Positions 32,929-42,269 are shown, counted from the stretch's first letter. The stretch is 64,000 bases of DNA from Glycomyces sp. L485 (GCF_022548875.1 NZ_JAKZEW010000006.1:1-64000), one strand, 5' to 3'. The notes: generated by a model from the letters alone, not told the origin. Numbers and translations are program-made.

Positions 32929-33062
32929 GCAAAACGAAACCGCACTATAGTGCCTCTCCCGGCCGTCCACACCGGCGCATCACGACGGGTCGGGTGACGC
33001 GCACCAAGCGTCACATGACAACCTGGAAGCCCCTGAGATCCCCTCTCTGTCGAGGAGCAGTC

Positions 33063-34247
33063 ATGCCCAACAAGCGTCACGCCCGCAAGATGTACCGGGA
33101 CGCGGCACGGCAGGCCTCCGCCGGAAACCACCGGACCGCGCTGACCGGACTCGCCCGCGCCGCCGCCGAATACCGCGCCCACCTCGACGGCCGCGGCGAC
33201 GACGCCGCGGCCCGCACCGAACTGGCCGACCTGCTCGCCCTCATCGCCGCCTCCCACACCGACCTCGCCGCCCCCGCCCGCGCCGCCGACGCCCTGACCG
33301 AACGCCTCGGCCACCTCCGTGAACTCGACGCCCCCCGCCGCCTGCTCGCCGAGGTCGAACTCGACCTCGCAGAAGCCCGCCTGGCCGCCGGGCACCTGCT
33401 GAGCGCCGCGACCTGCGCCGACAATGCCGTCCGCTCCTACGACCGCCGCGACACCCTCGCACCCGACAGCGCCGGCTTCGCGGAACTGGCCGCCGCGCTG
33501 GCCCGCAATGCCCGGATCCTGCATCATGCGTCCGACCCGGATCTGGCGGTCGGCGCCGCCGACCAGGCCGCCCGGATGCTGTTGGCGATACCGGGTGTGG
33601 GGGCGGACGCGCGGCGCCTGGAGTATCTGCGGGGCGTCCTGGGTCTGGCCGTCGAGTTGCATTCCGCAGCGGGGCGCGCTGCGTATGCGCGCAGTGCGGC
33701 GCGGTTGTTCGGCACGTATTTCCCCGGCGCCGACCCGGCCGCCGAGGCCGGGTCGGGCGCTGAGGGGTTGACGCTGCGGGCGGCGTTGGTCGCGGCCGGG
33801 CGTCTCGGGGTGTTCACCGACGCGAACCTGGTCGACCGTCTGTGCCCGGACCCGGCCTCGCATGCGGCGCCGCCGGCGATCTCGGCGCGCTGCGACCCGG
33901 GTCTGGCGCCGGTGGCGCTGCACGCTGTGGGCCCGGCAGTGGAGTCGCTGCGGGGATCGCATGCGCCTGTGGCGTGGCGGATGGCCACGGAGATCCATTA
34001 TCTGCTGACGGCGGCCGACCGGCAAGGTGAGCGGAACCTGCGGTTGAACTTCCGCGATCACGGTCCGGTGTGGCTGGGGATGCTCATGGCGTTGACGGAC
34101 ACGGCCGCGCGGCGTTCGGAACTGGCCTCGGATCTGGCGCGGGTGCTGGCGGACCTGCTGGAGCGGCTGCGGTCGCGGCATGCGGCCGAGGGTCCGCTGG
34201 TTGGAGCGGCCGTGCGGTTCATCGAGGCGCACCACCGGCGTTCGTAG
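33063..34247 (+). CDS. Helical-repeat (TPR-like) protein of unknown function
   Basis: 394 residues, almost wholly alpha-helical and alanine/leucine/arginine-rich. The first 160 residues show repeating helix pairs like TPR units (LTGLARAAAEYRAHLDGRGD and TERLGHLRELDAPRRLLAEV). There is no signal peptide, membrane segment or catalytic motif I can name. GAGGAG lies six bases upstream of the ATG. A possible -10 TATAGT is at 32946-32951. The 3' end overlaps the small membrane gene on the other strand by 29 bases. Confidence 0.65.
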   Translation: MPNKRHARKMYRDAARQASAGNHRTALTGLARAAAEYRAHLDGRGDDAAARTELADLLALIAASHTDLAAPARAADALTERLGHLRELDAPRRLLAEVELDLAEARLAAGHLLSAATCADNAVRSYDRRDTLAPDSAGFAELAAALARNARILHHASDPDLAVGAADQAARMLLAIPGVGADARRLEYLRGVLGLAVELHSAAGRAAYARSAARLFGTYFPGADPAAEAGSGAEGLTLRAALVAAGRLGVFTDANLVDRLCPDPASHAAPPAISARCDPGLAPVALHAVGPAVESLRGSHAPVAWRMATEIHYLLTAADRQGERNLRLNFRDHGPVWLGMLMALTDTAARRSELASDLARVLADLLERLRSRHAAEGPLVGAAVRFIEAHHRRS

Positions 34248-34428
34248 GGCGCCCGCCGCGGCGGCGCTCGGCGTCCTTGGCGTCGAAGTGCATGCCGAGC
34301 AGCACGATGCCGGTGGCGATGACGAGCATCGCGAGCAGCAGCGCGTCGGTGGAGAAGCCGACGCCGTACAGCAGCAGTAGCGCGGTGAGAGTCGCGATGG
34401 CCCACACGGCCTGGTGGGAACGTTTCAT
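34219..34428 (-). CDS. Small two-helix membrane protein
   Basis: 69 residues with two membrane segments (about 7-23 and 27-46) and a basic C-terminus (DAKDAERRRGGRP). GGAGA lies seven bases before the ATG. No family recognised. The gene overlaps the end of the convergent gene by 29 bases. Confidence 0.65.
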   Translation of the reverse strand: MKRSHQAVWAIATLTALLLLYGVGFSTDALLLAMLVIATGIVLLGMHFDAKDAERRRGGRPTNAGGAPR

Positions 34429-34502
34429 GGTGGTCTCCTCTCTCTGGGAGTTCCCACGTTATGGCCCGAGGATGCGCTCCGGCAGGGGCTGAAAGCCGCG
34501 CC

Positions 34503-34526
34503 CGGCCGGGACGGAGGTCCCGGCCG
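34503..34526. terminator. Hairpin terminator
   Basis: A perfect 10-bp stem CGGCCGGGAC / GTCCCGGCCG with the loop GGAG follows the MmcQ-like gene on the minus strand, 16 bases after its stop. Confidence 0.65.
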
Positions 34527-34541
34527 AGCGGACGTGAGCGA

Positions 34542-34928
34542 CTAACGCCGCAGCGACCTTTCCTGCTCGGCGAGGGCCTGCTTGAGGATCCGCACTGTCT
34601 TCGGGCCCACACTGTGCAGCTCCAGCAGCTCGGCCTCGGATTTGGCCGCGACGAGATCCAAGGTCGCCAGGCCCGCCCCGCGCAGCGCCCGCGTCGCCGG
34701 TCGCCCGATCCCCGCCGGCAGGTCCCCTTCGCCGGGCTCGGTGGCCTCGGCCTGATCGACCGCTGCGACCACCCGCTCCGGCGGCAGCCGGAGCTGCACC
34801 CAGCCGTCCTCGGGGAGCGAGGCGAATCCCTTGCCGCGAACCGAGAACGCCGGCATCGCAGCATGAGCGGCCTCCTCGGTCTCCGGCAGCGCGAGCACCG
34901 CCTTCCGCAACTGGTTGCGAGTGGTCAT
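34542..34928 (-). CDS. MmcQ/YjbR-like protein with helix-hairpin-helix tail
   Basis: 128 residues. Residues 1-60 match the MmcQ/YjbR fold (LPETEEAAHAAMPAFSVRGKGFA and the following WVQLRLPPE). Residues 65-120 hold two helix-hairpin-helix units (PAGIGRPATRALRGAGLATL, then LHSVGPKTVRILKQAL) that may bind DNA. The family is usually a single domain, so the tail is an addition. It lies 9 bp after the DinB-type gene and is co-transcribed. Confidence 0.72.
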   Translation of the reverse strand: MTTRNQLRKAVLALPETEEAAHAAMPAFSVRGKGFASLPEDGWVQLRLPPERVVAAVDQAEATEPGEGDLPAGIGRPATRALRGAGLATLDLVAAKSEAELLELHSVGPKTVRILKQALAEQERSLRR

Positions 34929-34937
34929 CTGTTCCGC

Positions 34938-35543
34938 CTACATTCCTTCGGTCGCCTCGGCGAGCGACCGGCGGCCGGTCACGACCAGCAGCAGGTCCTT
35001 GGCGGGCAGGCGCAGCTCCGCGCCGTCCCCGACCGCCGCGTCCGCATCGGTGGCCACCAGGCGGCGACCGGCGAGGTCGACGCCGAAGTAGGCGAAGCTG
35101 CGCGACCCGGCCGCGCTCAGGACCAGGCCGATCCGCTCGGCCGGAGGCGCGGGTAGCCCCAACGGCTCGGTGATGTCGAGCCCGTGGACGACCTCGTGCG
35201 AGAGCGCGCCGGCCCGCCCGCCCCCTGGCGGACGCCACGGATGCTCGATGTTGGACCGGTAGAGTGCGGCCAGCTCCCGGTCTGCCATCGCCGCAGTCGC
35301 CCGCCGGGCGTCACGGTCGGCGAAGGCGTCGAACCGGAACCGCGCCCGTACCATCCCGCCGAAGAACCTGGGCCCGGAGAGGCGGAACGGCATCGTCAGG
35401 TGCGCCAGTACCTCGCGGATGCGCCAGCCCTCGCATAGCGAGACTGCCGACCACTGGGCGGGATTCAAGTCGTCGAAGATCGTCGAGAGCCGTTCGCGCT
35501 CGGCGCGGGTCTGCTCGGCGAGCCGGGGATCGTTGCGTTCCAT
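34938..35543 (-). CDS. Mycothiol-dependent maleylpyruvate isomerase-family (DinB-like) protein
   Basis: 201 residues of the MDMPI/DinB four-helix fold. The metal-binding histidines appear in VLAHLTMPF (about residue 47) and LSHEVVHGLD (HExxH, about 113-117). Such proteins use mycothiol and a divalent metal in isomerase or thiol-transferase reactions; the reaction here is unknown. AGGAAGGA lies upstream of the ATG at 35543. It follows the ECF sigma gene by 60 bp on the same strand and may be under its control. Confidence 0.82.
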   Translation of the reverse strand: MERNDPRLAEQTRAERERLSTIFDDLNPAQWSAVSLCEGWRIREVLAHLTMPFRLSGPRFFGGMVRARFRFDAFADRDARRATAAMADRELAALYRSNIEHPWRPPGGGRAGALSHEVVHGLDITEPLGLPAPPAERIGLVLSAAGSRSFAYFGVDLAGRRLVATDADAAVGDGAELRLPAKDLLLVVTGRRSLAEATEGM

Positions 35544-35603
35544 GGCTGTGTCCTTCCTGGTTCGGTCGCGCTTCACCGCTTATACGACCGGACCGGCTCG
35601 GAC

Positions 35604-36575
35604 TCATCGGTCGGGGTGATCCGGAAGCCCGAATTCTGCGAATCGCTCACCCGATCCCAGGAAGGTGACTGACTCGGATATCCGCCTGTCCCGCAGCTCG
35701 ACCAGGATGACGGCGAACGGGGCCAGGCGACCCTCGTTGTCGGGGCGGTACTGCCCGAATCCGGCCGATCCGTTGACGGCGGTCGGAACCAGCCGGTCTC
35801 CGGCGCACGCCTCGCTGTCTCCGATCAGCGCGGCGATCCGCTTCCCGCCGCGGATCCACCAGGCGAACGGCGGCATCGAGGTCGCCGCGTCCTCGCGCAG
35901 CAGCGCCGTCAGGCCCGCCACATCATGCGATTCGAAGGCGGTGACATAGCGCCGCAGCAGCTCCCGCTGATCGGCGTCAGCCGGGTCGAAGACGTCGGCC
36001 GGCTCGGGACGATCGGTCTGGAGTGCGACGCGGGCGCGCTGCAGCGAACTGTTGACCGCCGCGACCGTGGTATCGAGGATCTCAGCGGTCTCGCGGGCCG
36101 AGAACGAGAGGATTTCGCGCAGCACCAGGGCCGCGCGCTGGCGGGGAGGCAGTGTCTGGAGCAGGGCGATGAACGCCAGGCGGACCGTCTCGCGCTCCAC
36201 GGCGACCTCACCGGGATCCTCCGCACCGAACAAGCGCCGGTCGGGCATCGGCTCGACGAATCGCTCGGGCGGCAGCGGCGCACCGAGATCGCCGCCTTCG
36301 GAGGCCGGGCCGAGGTCGACCGCGAGGGCCCGGCGCTGGGCGCTGCGGAGCAGGTCGATGCAGATGTTGGTGGCGATCCGATGGACCCAAGTGGTCAGCC
36401 GGGCGCGGGCCGGGTCGTAGCGGTCGGCGTTGTGGGCCGCGCGGATGAGGGTCTCCTGCACCGCGTCGTCGGTGTCCGCGGCCGATCCTAGCAAGCGGTA
36501 GCAGTAGCGCGTCAGCGGAGCGCGGAGCGATTCGAGCTCCTCGAACGCGAGGGCGGTGTCGTTCATTGCGTCCAT
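35604..36575 (-). CDS. ECF sigma factor with SnoaL-like C-terminal domain
   Basis: 323 residues. Sigma region 2 (APLTRYCYRLLGSAADTDDAVQ, residues about 20-41) and region 4 (LPPRQRAALVLREILSFSAR with its HTH, about 142-185). Beyond residue 200 comes a SnoaL/NTF2-like domain (RYVTAFESHDVAGLTALLRE). Such extended ECF factors regulate themselves through this C-terminal domain rather than a separate anti-sigma factor, which fits the absence of one here. GGAGGA lies five bases before the ATG at 36575. Confidence 0.88.
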   Translation of the reverse strand: MDAMNDTALAFEELESLRAPLTRYCYRLLGSAADTDDAVQETLIRAAHNADRYDPARARLTTWVHRIATNICIDLLRSAQRRALAVDLGPASEGGDLGAPLPPERFVEPMPDRRLFGAEDPGEVAVERETVRLAFIALLQTLPPRQRAALVLREILSFSARETAEILDTTVAAVNSSLQRARVALQTDRPEPADVFDPADADQRELLRRYVTAFESHDVAGLTALLREDAATSMPPFAWWIRGGKRIAALIGDSEACAGDRLVPTAVNGSAGFGQYRPDNEGRLAPFAVILVELRDRRISESVTFLGSGERFAEFGLPDHPDR

Positions 36576-36690
36576 ACGTCCTCCGGGGCCGTTGTGCCAT
36601 CTGGAGCCGGCCCAAGGCGCGACTTCACTTGCCTGACCCCGGCTGCGGTTCAATCCAACCCGAGTCGACGATCGCGCCAAGGCAGGCACG

Positions 36691-36864
36691 ACCATTGCCA
36701 TCAGCTGCGGTAGCTTCGGACAATGTACGGTGCCGGAACTGGCTCAGGAACGCGCCGTCCGCAGCAGTCAACGTGAAGTACTTGATCAACTCAGCACTGT
36801 TGATCGAGGGGAAACGGCGCAGCTGTTCAAGCTCGGCCTCAGAGAAGACATCTCGTGTGCTCAC
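36691..36864 (-). pseudogene. Tn3-family transposase N-terminal fragment
   Basis: From a GTG at 36864 about 58 residues match the N-terminal (DUF4158) domain of Tn3-family transposases: FSEAELEQLRRFPSINSAEL, then IKYFTLTAADGAFLSQFR. After that the frame runs into unrelated sequence and stops. The other 900 or so residues of a Tn3 transposase are absent. It is a leftover from a deleted transposon. Confidence 0.72.
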
Positions 36865-36961
36865 GGATCGGGGACCTACCCAGACCACTCCTGTTCGCGA
36901 TCGGTCGCCCCTGAGAGACAATGCGGACCACGTTGCGCGGCTACCAGGAGGCGGTCCGGAC

Positions 36962-37122
36962 CTCTGCTCCTTCCTCATCGACCCGGCCTACGGCTGGAGC
37001 AAGAAGTTCATGGACCGGTTCGGTGCGGCTCCAGTGCAGGTGATCCCGCGACGAGCTGATCGCGCTGTTCGATCACGCCGACGACCAGGTCGGCAGGATC
37101 CGCATACACGTCGGGGCCACGG
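36962..37122 (+). pseudogene. Tyrosine recombinase fragment with frameshift
   Basis: CSFLIDPAYGWSKKFMDRFG and the following VQVIPR, then after a frame change near 37050 RDELIALFDHADDQVGRIR, match the linker between the two domains of an actinobacterial integrase family (typical forms: DPAYGWPRLCEQRFG and ELQAFFDYADDQV, from memory). No catalytic R-H-R-Y part remains. It lies head to head with the Tn3 fragment, so this gap is a scar of at least two elements. Confidence 0.6.
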
Positions 37123-37316
37123 CTCGGATCAACAATGAGGTCGGAGGCGGAATTCCTACGCCCCAGGCGATCACACATAGTCACGAACCAAGGGGACGAG
37201 GCTCGAATACCGGTCACTGAATCAACGGTCACTACCTGCGCAACGCTGCGTCCGAGAGACGCGCCTCATAGCACCCGGCCGCGACTCGGGAGGGTCACGA
37301 TCGTTATTCGAATTGG

Positions 37317-37406
37317 ATGTTCCCCACGCTGGTGGGGGTGAGCCGTACGGCAAGTCGTTCGACAAGCTCGAGCGGATGTGCTCCCCGCTCACGCGGGGTT
37401 GGTGAA
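37317..37406 (+). CRISPR. Two-repeat relic of a type I-E CRISPR array
   Basis: Two 29-nt units lie exactly 61 bases apart: 37317-37345 and 37378-37406, with a 32-nt spacer between. That is the type I-E period. Repeat 2 (GTGCTCCCCGCTCACGCGGG...) is close to the actinobacterial I-E form. Repeat 1 is more worn, but its stem is kept by paired changes: CCCCAC/GTGGGG against CCCCGC/GCGGGG. No cas genes are in the window and no further repeats are visible. It could be a solitary mini-array or the worn end of a lost one. Confidence 0.6.
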
Positions 37407-37444
37407 CATGTGTGGCCCCCGGCTTCGCCGGGGGCCACACATGT
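37406..37444. terminator. Long perfect hairpin terminator after sdhB
   Basis: An 18-bp perfect stem (ACATGTGTGGCCCCCGGC and its complement) with a TTC loop lies 20 bases after the sdhB stop on the minus strand. It touches the right end of the CRISPR relic. Confidence 0.8.
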
Positions 37445-37464
37445 TTCGACTGGCGCTCGTTGTT

Positions 37465-38211
37465 CTAGGCGGCGCGGGCGGCGGCCTTGCGGAAGTCCCG
37501 GTTCAGCCGGCCGATCACGTCGAGCCCGATCTCCTTGGGGCACGCGCTCGCGCACTCGCCGGTGTTGGTGCAGCCGCCGAAGCCGGCGGCGTCATGCTCG
37601 GCGACCATGCCGAGCACACGCGTGGCCCGCTCGGGCTGGCATTGGGGCATCAGACCCAGATGCGTGACCTTCGCGGCCATGAACAGCATCCCCGACCCGT
37701 TGGGGCAGGCCGCGACACAGGCGCCGCAGCCGATGCACGCGGCAGCGGAGAACGCCGCGTCGGCGTCCTGCTTGGGGATCGGGGCGGCGTGCGCGTCCGG
37801 TGCCGTCCCGGTCGGCGCGGAGATGTACCCGCCGGCGGCGATGATCCGGTCGAACGCGGTCCGGTCGACCACGAGGTCCTTGACCACCGGGAACGCCCCG
37901 GCCCGCCACGGCTCGATGTCGATGATGTCGCCGTCGCGGAACTTGCGCATGTGCAGCTGGCAGGTCGTCGTCGCGGCCTGCGGGCCGTGCGGCTGGCCGT
38001 CGATGACCAGCGAACAGGCCCCGCAGATGCCTTCACGGCAGTCGTGGTCGAACGCGACCGGGTCCTCGCCGTCGGCGATGAGCTGCTCGTTGAGCACATC
38101 GAGCATCTCCAGGAACGAGGCGTCCTCGGAGACGTCGTCGAGCACGTAGGACACCATCTTGCCCTTGGCCTCAGGGTTCGGCTGACGCCAGATTCGCAGC
38201 TTGAGTTTCAC
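37465..38211 (-). CDS. sdhB: Succinate dehydrogenase iron-sulfur subunit
   Basis: 248 residues. The [2Fe-2S] ligands are in [15 protein letters not shown] and a later Cys (TTTC). The [4Fe-4S] and [3Fe-4S] ligands are in [13 protein letters not shown] and [15 protein letters not shown]. It passes electrons from the flavoprotein to the membrane subunit. The GTG at 38211 overlaps the sdhA stop (GTGA). Third gene of sdhCAB; a strong terminator follows. Confidence 0.95.
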   Translation of the reverse strand: MKLKLRIWRQPNPEAKGKMVSYVLDDVSEDASFLEMLDVLNEQLIADGEDPVAFDHDCREGICGACSLVIDGQPHGPQAATTTCQLHMRKFRDGDIIDIEPWRAGAFPVVKDLVVDRTAFDRIIAAGGYISAPTGTAPDAHAAPIPKQDADAAFSAAACIGCGACVAACPNGSGMLFMAAKVTHLGLMPQCQPERATRVLGMVAEHDAAGFGGCTNTGECASACPKEIGLDVIGRLNRDFRKAAARAA

Positions 38212-40148
38212 TTGTAGCTCCGTTGGGTGGGCTTGACGTATTCGAATTCCAGGTCTTCCTTGTGCAAGACGGGCGCTTCACCGGCGAACTCCCACGCGGC
38301 GACGTACGAGAAGCGCTCGTCGTCGCGGCGAGCCTCGCCGTCCTCGGTCTGGGACTCGGCGCGGAAGTGCCCGCCGCACGACTCGGCGCGGTGCAGCGCG
38401 TCGATGCACATCAGCTCGCCCAGCTCGAAGAAGTCGGCCACCCGGCCGGCCTTCTCCAACTGCTGATTGAGCTCGGCACCGGTCCCGGGCACCTTGACGC
38501 GCTCGTAGAACTCGTCCTTGAGGTCGCGGATGAGGCCGATGGCCTTGCGCAGGCCCTCGTCGGTGCGCTCCATACCGCAGTACTCCCACATGATCTTGCC
38601 CAGTTCACGGTGGAAGGAGTCGACGGTGCGGTCACCGTCGTTGTTCAAGAAGAACTCGACGCGCTCGTTCACCGACGCCCGCGCGGCGGCCACGGCCTCA
38701 TGGTCGTCGGCCACGGCCTCGAACGGGCCGTCGGCGAGGTAGTCGGAGATCGTGTTCGGCAACACGAAGTACCCGTCCGACAGCCCCTGCATGAGCGCCG
38801 AGGCGCCGAGCCGGTTGGCACCGTGGTCGGAGAAGTTCGCCTCACCGGTCACGAACAGGCCCGGGATGTTCGACTGCAGGTCGTAGTCGACCCACAGCCC
38901 GCCCATCGTGTAGTGCACGGCCGGGTAGATCCGCATGGGCCGCTCGTACGGGTTCTCACCGGTGATCCGCTCGTACATGTCGAACAGGTTCCCGTACCGC
39001 GCCTTGACCGCGTCCTCGCCGAGCCTGGCGATCGCGTCCGCGAAGTCGAGGTACACGCCCAGCCCGCCGGGGCCGACGCCGCGGCCCTCGTCGCACACGG
39101 CCTTGGCCGCCCGCGAAGCGATGTCACGCGGCACCAGGTTCCCGAACGCCGGGTAACGCCGCTCCAGGTAGTAGTCGCGTTCGGCCTCGGGGATGTCGCC
39201 CGGGGCGCGCTCGTCACCGCGCTCGGTCGGCACCCACACTCGCCCGTCGTTGCGCAGCGACTCCGACATGAGCGTCAGCTTCGACTGGTGGTCACCGGAC
39301 TGCGGAATACAGGTCGGGTGGATCTGCGTGTAGCACGGGTTCGCGAAGTAGGCGCCCTGCCGGTGCGCCCGCCACGACGCGGTGACATTGCAGCCCTTGG
39401 CGTTGGTCGACAAGAAGAACACATTGCCGTACCCGCCGGTCGCCAGCACGACCGCGTCGGCGATCTCCGTCGTCGTCTCACCGGTCACCAGGTCGCGCAC
39501 CACGATCCCGCGCGCACGGCCGTCGACCACGACCAGCTCCAGCATCTCGTGACGCGTGTGCAGCTCGACCGTCCCGGCCGCGACCTGCCGCTCCAACGCC
39601 TGATAGGCGCCCAGCAGCAGCTGCTGCCCGGTCTGACCGCGCGCATAGAACGTACGCGAGACCTGCGCGCCCCCGAACGACCGGTTGTCGAGCAGACCGC
39701 CGTACTCGCGCGCGAACGGCACACCCTGCGCCACACACTGATCGATGATCTCGGTGGAGACCTCCGCCAAACGGTGCACGTTCGACTCCCTCGAACGGAA
39801 GTCACCGCCCTTGACCGTGTCGTAGAACAGACGGTGCACACTGTCGCCGTCATTGCGGTAGTTCTTGGCGGCATTGATCCCGCCCTGCGCGGCGATCGAA
39901 TGCGCCCGCCGCGGCGAGTCCTGGAAGCAGTAGTTCGACACCCGGTAGCCCAGTTCACCGAGCGTCGCCGCCGCGCTGGCGCCGGCCAGACCGGTGCCGA
40001 CGACGATGACCCGCAGCTTCCTGCGGTTGGACGGGTTCACCAGCCGCCCGGAGAAGCGCCGCTGCTCCCAGCGTTCGCTGATCGGCCCGGCCGGAGCCTT
40101 GGTGTCGGCGACCGGGTCGCCGTCGGTGTAGTACTCGTTTGCGCTCAT
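38208..40148 (-). CDS. sdhA: Succinate dehydrogenase flavoprotein subunit
   Basis: 646 residues. The FAD-binding Rossmann motif is [20 protein letters not shown] (about 48-67). The covalent-flavin histidine is in [10 protein letters not shown], and active-site residues are in [20 protein letters not shown]. It oxidises succinate to fumarate. The start is the ATG at 40148; the open frame continues upstream through sdhC, but only this start gives a normal length. sdhC ends two bases before it. The size and gene order fit the type B, menaquinone-linked enzyme of actinobacteria. Confidence 0.95.
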   Translation of the reverse strand: MSANEYYTDGDPVADTKAPAGPISERWEQRRFSGRLVNPSNRRKLRVIVVGTGLAGASAAATLGELGYRVSNYCFQDSPRRAHSIAAQGGINAAKNYRNDGDSVHRLFYDTVKGGDFRSRESNVHRLAEVSTEIIDQCVAQGVPFAREYGGLLDNRSFGGAQVSRTFYARGQTGQQLLLGAYQALERQVAAGTVELHTRHEMLELVVVDGRARGIVVRDLVTGETTTEIADAVVLATGGYGNVFFLSTNAKGCNVTASWRAHRQGAYFANPCYTQIHPTCIPQSGDHQSKLTLMSESLRNDGRVWVPTERGDERAPGDIPEAERDYYLERRYPAFGNLVPRDIASRAAKAVCDEGRGVGPGGLGVYLDFADAIARLGEDAVKARYGNLFDMYERITGENPYERPMRIYPAVHYTMGGLWVDYDLQSNIPGLFVTGEANFSDHGANRLGASALMQGLSDGYFVLPNTISDYLADGPFEAVADDHEAVAAARASVNERVEFFLNNDGDRTVDSFHRELGKIMWEYCGMERTDEGLRKAIGLIRDLKDEFYERVKVPGTGAELNQQLEKAGRVADFFELGELMCIDALHRAESCGGHFRAESQTEDGEARRDDERFSYVAAWEFAGEAPVLHKEDLEFEYVKPTQRSYK

Positions 40149-40150
40149 GT

Positions 40151-40894
40151 TCAGCTCACCAGTCCGAAGGTGACCGCCAAGGGAACGATCGCGAACCCGG
40201 CGGTGACGATGACGGCGACAGCGAGCGCGATGACCTGCGTCCGCTTGCGCCACTTGTTGTTGGGCCCGGCGATGGTCTGCACGGCCGACCACACGCCGTG
40301 ACGCAGGTGGAATCCGAGGGCGAGGACCGCGATCAGGTAGAACACCGTGACCGGCCAACGCTCGGGCGCGAAGCCCTCCACGACCGCCCCGTAGGCGTCG
40401 GGGAGGTCCTTGACCGGGTTGACCGTCCTGAAGGTCAAGTCGAGCAGGTGCCAGACGACGAACAGCAGCACGACCAGAGCGCCCCACCGCATCGTCGCCG
40501 CCGCATGCCGCGACTCGCCCTTGGCGGGCTTGCGGGAGACGTAGCGGACCGGGCGCGCCTCCACGGCGCGGCGCGTCAGCACGACCGACGAGGCGATGTG
40601 CGCCGCCGCCGCCGCGATCAGACCGATGCGCATCACCCACAGCAGCGACTCGTGCGGCAGCAAAGGAGCCCCGAACGTCCGCAGACCATGGGCGTAGTCG
40701 TTCATCGACTCCCGCCCCTCGAACACGTGAAGATTGCCTGCCATATGGGCGATGATGAACAGCACCAGCAGCACGCCGGAGGCGGCCATGACGAGCTTCA
40801 AGCCGATCGACGACCGCAGCCGAGGGGCGCGCCCGGGCAGGGCCGGCGCCTTCGACGCGGGCGCGCCACTGCGCGATTTCAATTCCGTAGACAC
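40151..40894 (-). CDS. sdhC: Succinate dehydrogenase cytochrome b subunit
   Basis: 247 residues with five membrane segments. Heme-ligand histidines are placed in [27 protein letters not shown] and HLRHGVWS. One fused five-helix anchor instead of separate SdhC/SdhD marks the type B (Bacillus/Corynebacterium-like) diheme enzyme that reduces menaquinone. It is the first gene of the operon and is divergent from a LysR regulator. Confidence 0.92.
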   Translation of the reverse strand: MSTELKSRSGAPASKAPALPGRAPRLRSSIGLKLVMAASGVLLVLFIIAHMAGNLHVFEGRESMNDYAHGLRTFGAPLLPHESLLWVMRIGLIAAAAAHIASSVVLTRRAVEARPVRYVSRKPAKGESRHAAATMRWGALVVLLFVVWHLLDLTFRTVNPVKDLPDAYGAVVEGFAPERWPVTVFYLIAVLALGFHLRHGVWSAVQTIAGPNNKWRKRTQVIALAVAVIVTAGFAIVPLAVTFGLVS

Positions 40895-40973
40895 GAAGAC
40901 CCACGCTAGACGCGACCCATGTCACGAGTCCAATTCATGGACCGAGCATCTTTCATGCCGATACGTTATGAAC

Positions 40974-41900
40974 ATGCGCCCACAGCAACTCAAAGCCTTC
41001 ATCACCGTCGCAGAAACCCGTCATTTCACTCAAGCAGCGGAAAACCTCGGTGTGACACAACCATCATTGAGCAAACAGATCCAAGCCCTCGAACACGAAC
41101 TCGGCGCCCCACTGCTCACCCGCACCCGCGGCCGCATCGAACTCACCGACATCGGCCGCACCCTCATCGCCCACGCCCGCCGCATCACCGCCGCCCACGA
41201 AGCCGCCCACAACGACATCGACGACATCCTCGCCGTCCGCACCGGCCGCCTCCGCCTCGGCGCCACCCCCAGCCTCTGCTCCTGGCTCATCGCCCCCCTC
41301 CTCGTCCGCTACCACGAAACCCACCCCGGCGTCGCCGTCACCCTCACCGAAGACGGCTCCGGCCCCCTCACCGAACGCCTCACCGCCGGCGACCTCGACC
41401 TCGCCTTCACCATCGGCACCGCCGACACCGAACCCGGCCTCGCCGTCCAACCCCTCCTCGCCGAAGCCCTCGTCGTCGCCTCCGCCGCCACCCAGCCACC
41501 CCTCACCCGCCAGGCCTACATCGGACTCCCCCAACTCAGAGAACAACCCTTCGTCCTCCCCGCCCACGGCTACGACCTCCGCAACATCACCATCACCACC
41601 TGCGAACAAGCCGGATTCACCCCCATCGTCGCCGTCGACGGCGGCGCCACCGACGCCGTCGCCAGCCTCGTCCAAGCCGGCCTCGGCATCGCCCTGCTAC
41701 CCGCGATGATCGCCGCCCGGACACCCGACCTCCGCGCCACCCCCATCGCCCCACCCGGCGCCTCCCGCACCATCGCGCTGGCCTCACGCGCCGACACACC
41801 CCTGACCAAGGCCGCCAAAGCGTTCGCCGGGACCCTCGAAGCGCACCTGACCGACCTCCACGCCTGGGGGCGCCTGCCCCAAGGCATGCGCACCGTCTAA
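40974..41900 (+). CDS. LysR-family regulator divergent from sdhCAB
   Basis: 308 residues. N-terminal winged HTH (MRPQQLKAFITVAETRHFTQ, then NLGVTQPSLSKQIQALE) and a periplasmic-binding-like effector domain (about 90-300). A -10-like TACGTT at 40962-40967 lies six bases before the ATG at 40974, so the message may be leaderless; an ATG at 40968 is also in frame. LysR genes usually regulate the divergent operon, here sdhCAB, but this is inferred. Its 3' end overlaps the ankyrin gene on the other strand by 117 bases. Confidence 0.88.
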   Translation: MRPQQLKAFITVAETRHFTQAAENLGVTQPSLSKQIQALEHELGAPLLTRTRGRIELTDIGRTLIAHARRITAAHEAAHNDIDDILAVRTGRLRLGATPSLCSWLIAPLLVRYHETHPGVAVTLTEDGSGPLTERLTAGDLDLAFTIGTADTEPGLAVQPLLAEALVVASAATQPPLTRQAYIGLPQLREQPFVLPAHGYDLRNITITTCEQAGFTPIVAVDGGATDAVASLVQAGLGIALLPAMIAARTPDLRATPIAPPGASRTIALASRADTPLTKAAKAFAGTLEAHLTDLHAWGRLPQGMRTV

Positions 41901-42269
41901 CGCACCGAACGAGTCCCGGTCGAACATCGCCGCGATCTGCCGCGCCGAAGGCGTGCCCGCATCCGGATCGGCGCCCGCCGCCAACAAGACCGTGACGACC
42001 TCCCCGAAATCCTTGAACACGGCGCCGGCCAGCGGCGACTGGCCGCGGTCGTTGCGCCGCTCCACATCAGCACCCCGCCCGATCAGCGCCCGGACCGTAT
42101 CGGCGTGCCCGTGATAGGCCGCGAGCATCAACAGCGAATCACCCGAACCGTTCACCAAGTCGACCGGCAGTCCAGAATCGACGAACCTCAGCAACCGGGC
42201 CGTCTCACCGGTCCGTGCCAGGTCGAAAGCGGCATCGGCGATCTGTCGGAATTCGGCATCATCATTCAT
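41784..42269 (-). CDS. Ankyrin-repeat protein
   Basis: 161 residues. Three ankyrin repeats fill residues 5-110 (GSGDSLLMLAAYHGHADTVR with RALIGRGADVERRNDRGQSPLAG after it). The last 40 or so residues are low-complexity and coincide with the overlap over the LysR gene, so they may be a run-on rather than a conserved domain. Ankyrin proteins of this size usually bind another protein, for example an adjacent catalase or toxin; no partner is evident here. Confidence 0.75.
   Translation of the reverse strand: MNDDAEFRQIADAAFDLARTGETARLLRFVDSGLPVDLVNGSGDSLLMLAAYHGHADTVRALIGRGADVERRNDRGQSPLAGAVFKDFGEVVTVLLAAGADPDAGTPSARQIAAMFDRDSFGALDGAHALGQAPPGVEVGQVRFEGPGERFGGLGQGCVGA

Noticed and set aside
37406-37444. 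Considered as a third CRISPR repeat
   Set aside because: The stem is 18 bp and much longer than the repeat stem, it is out of period, and it sits right after sdhB as a terminator should.
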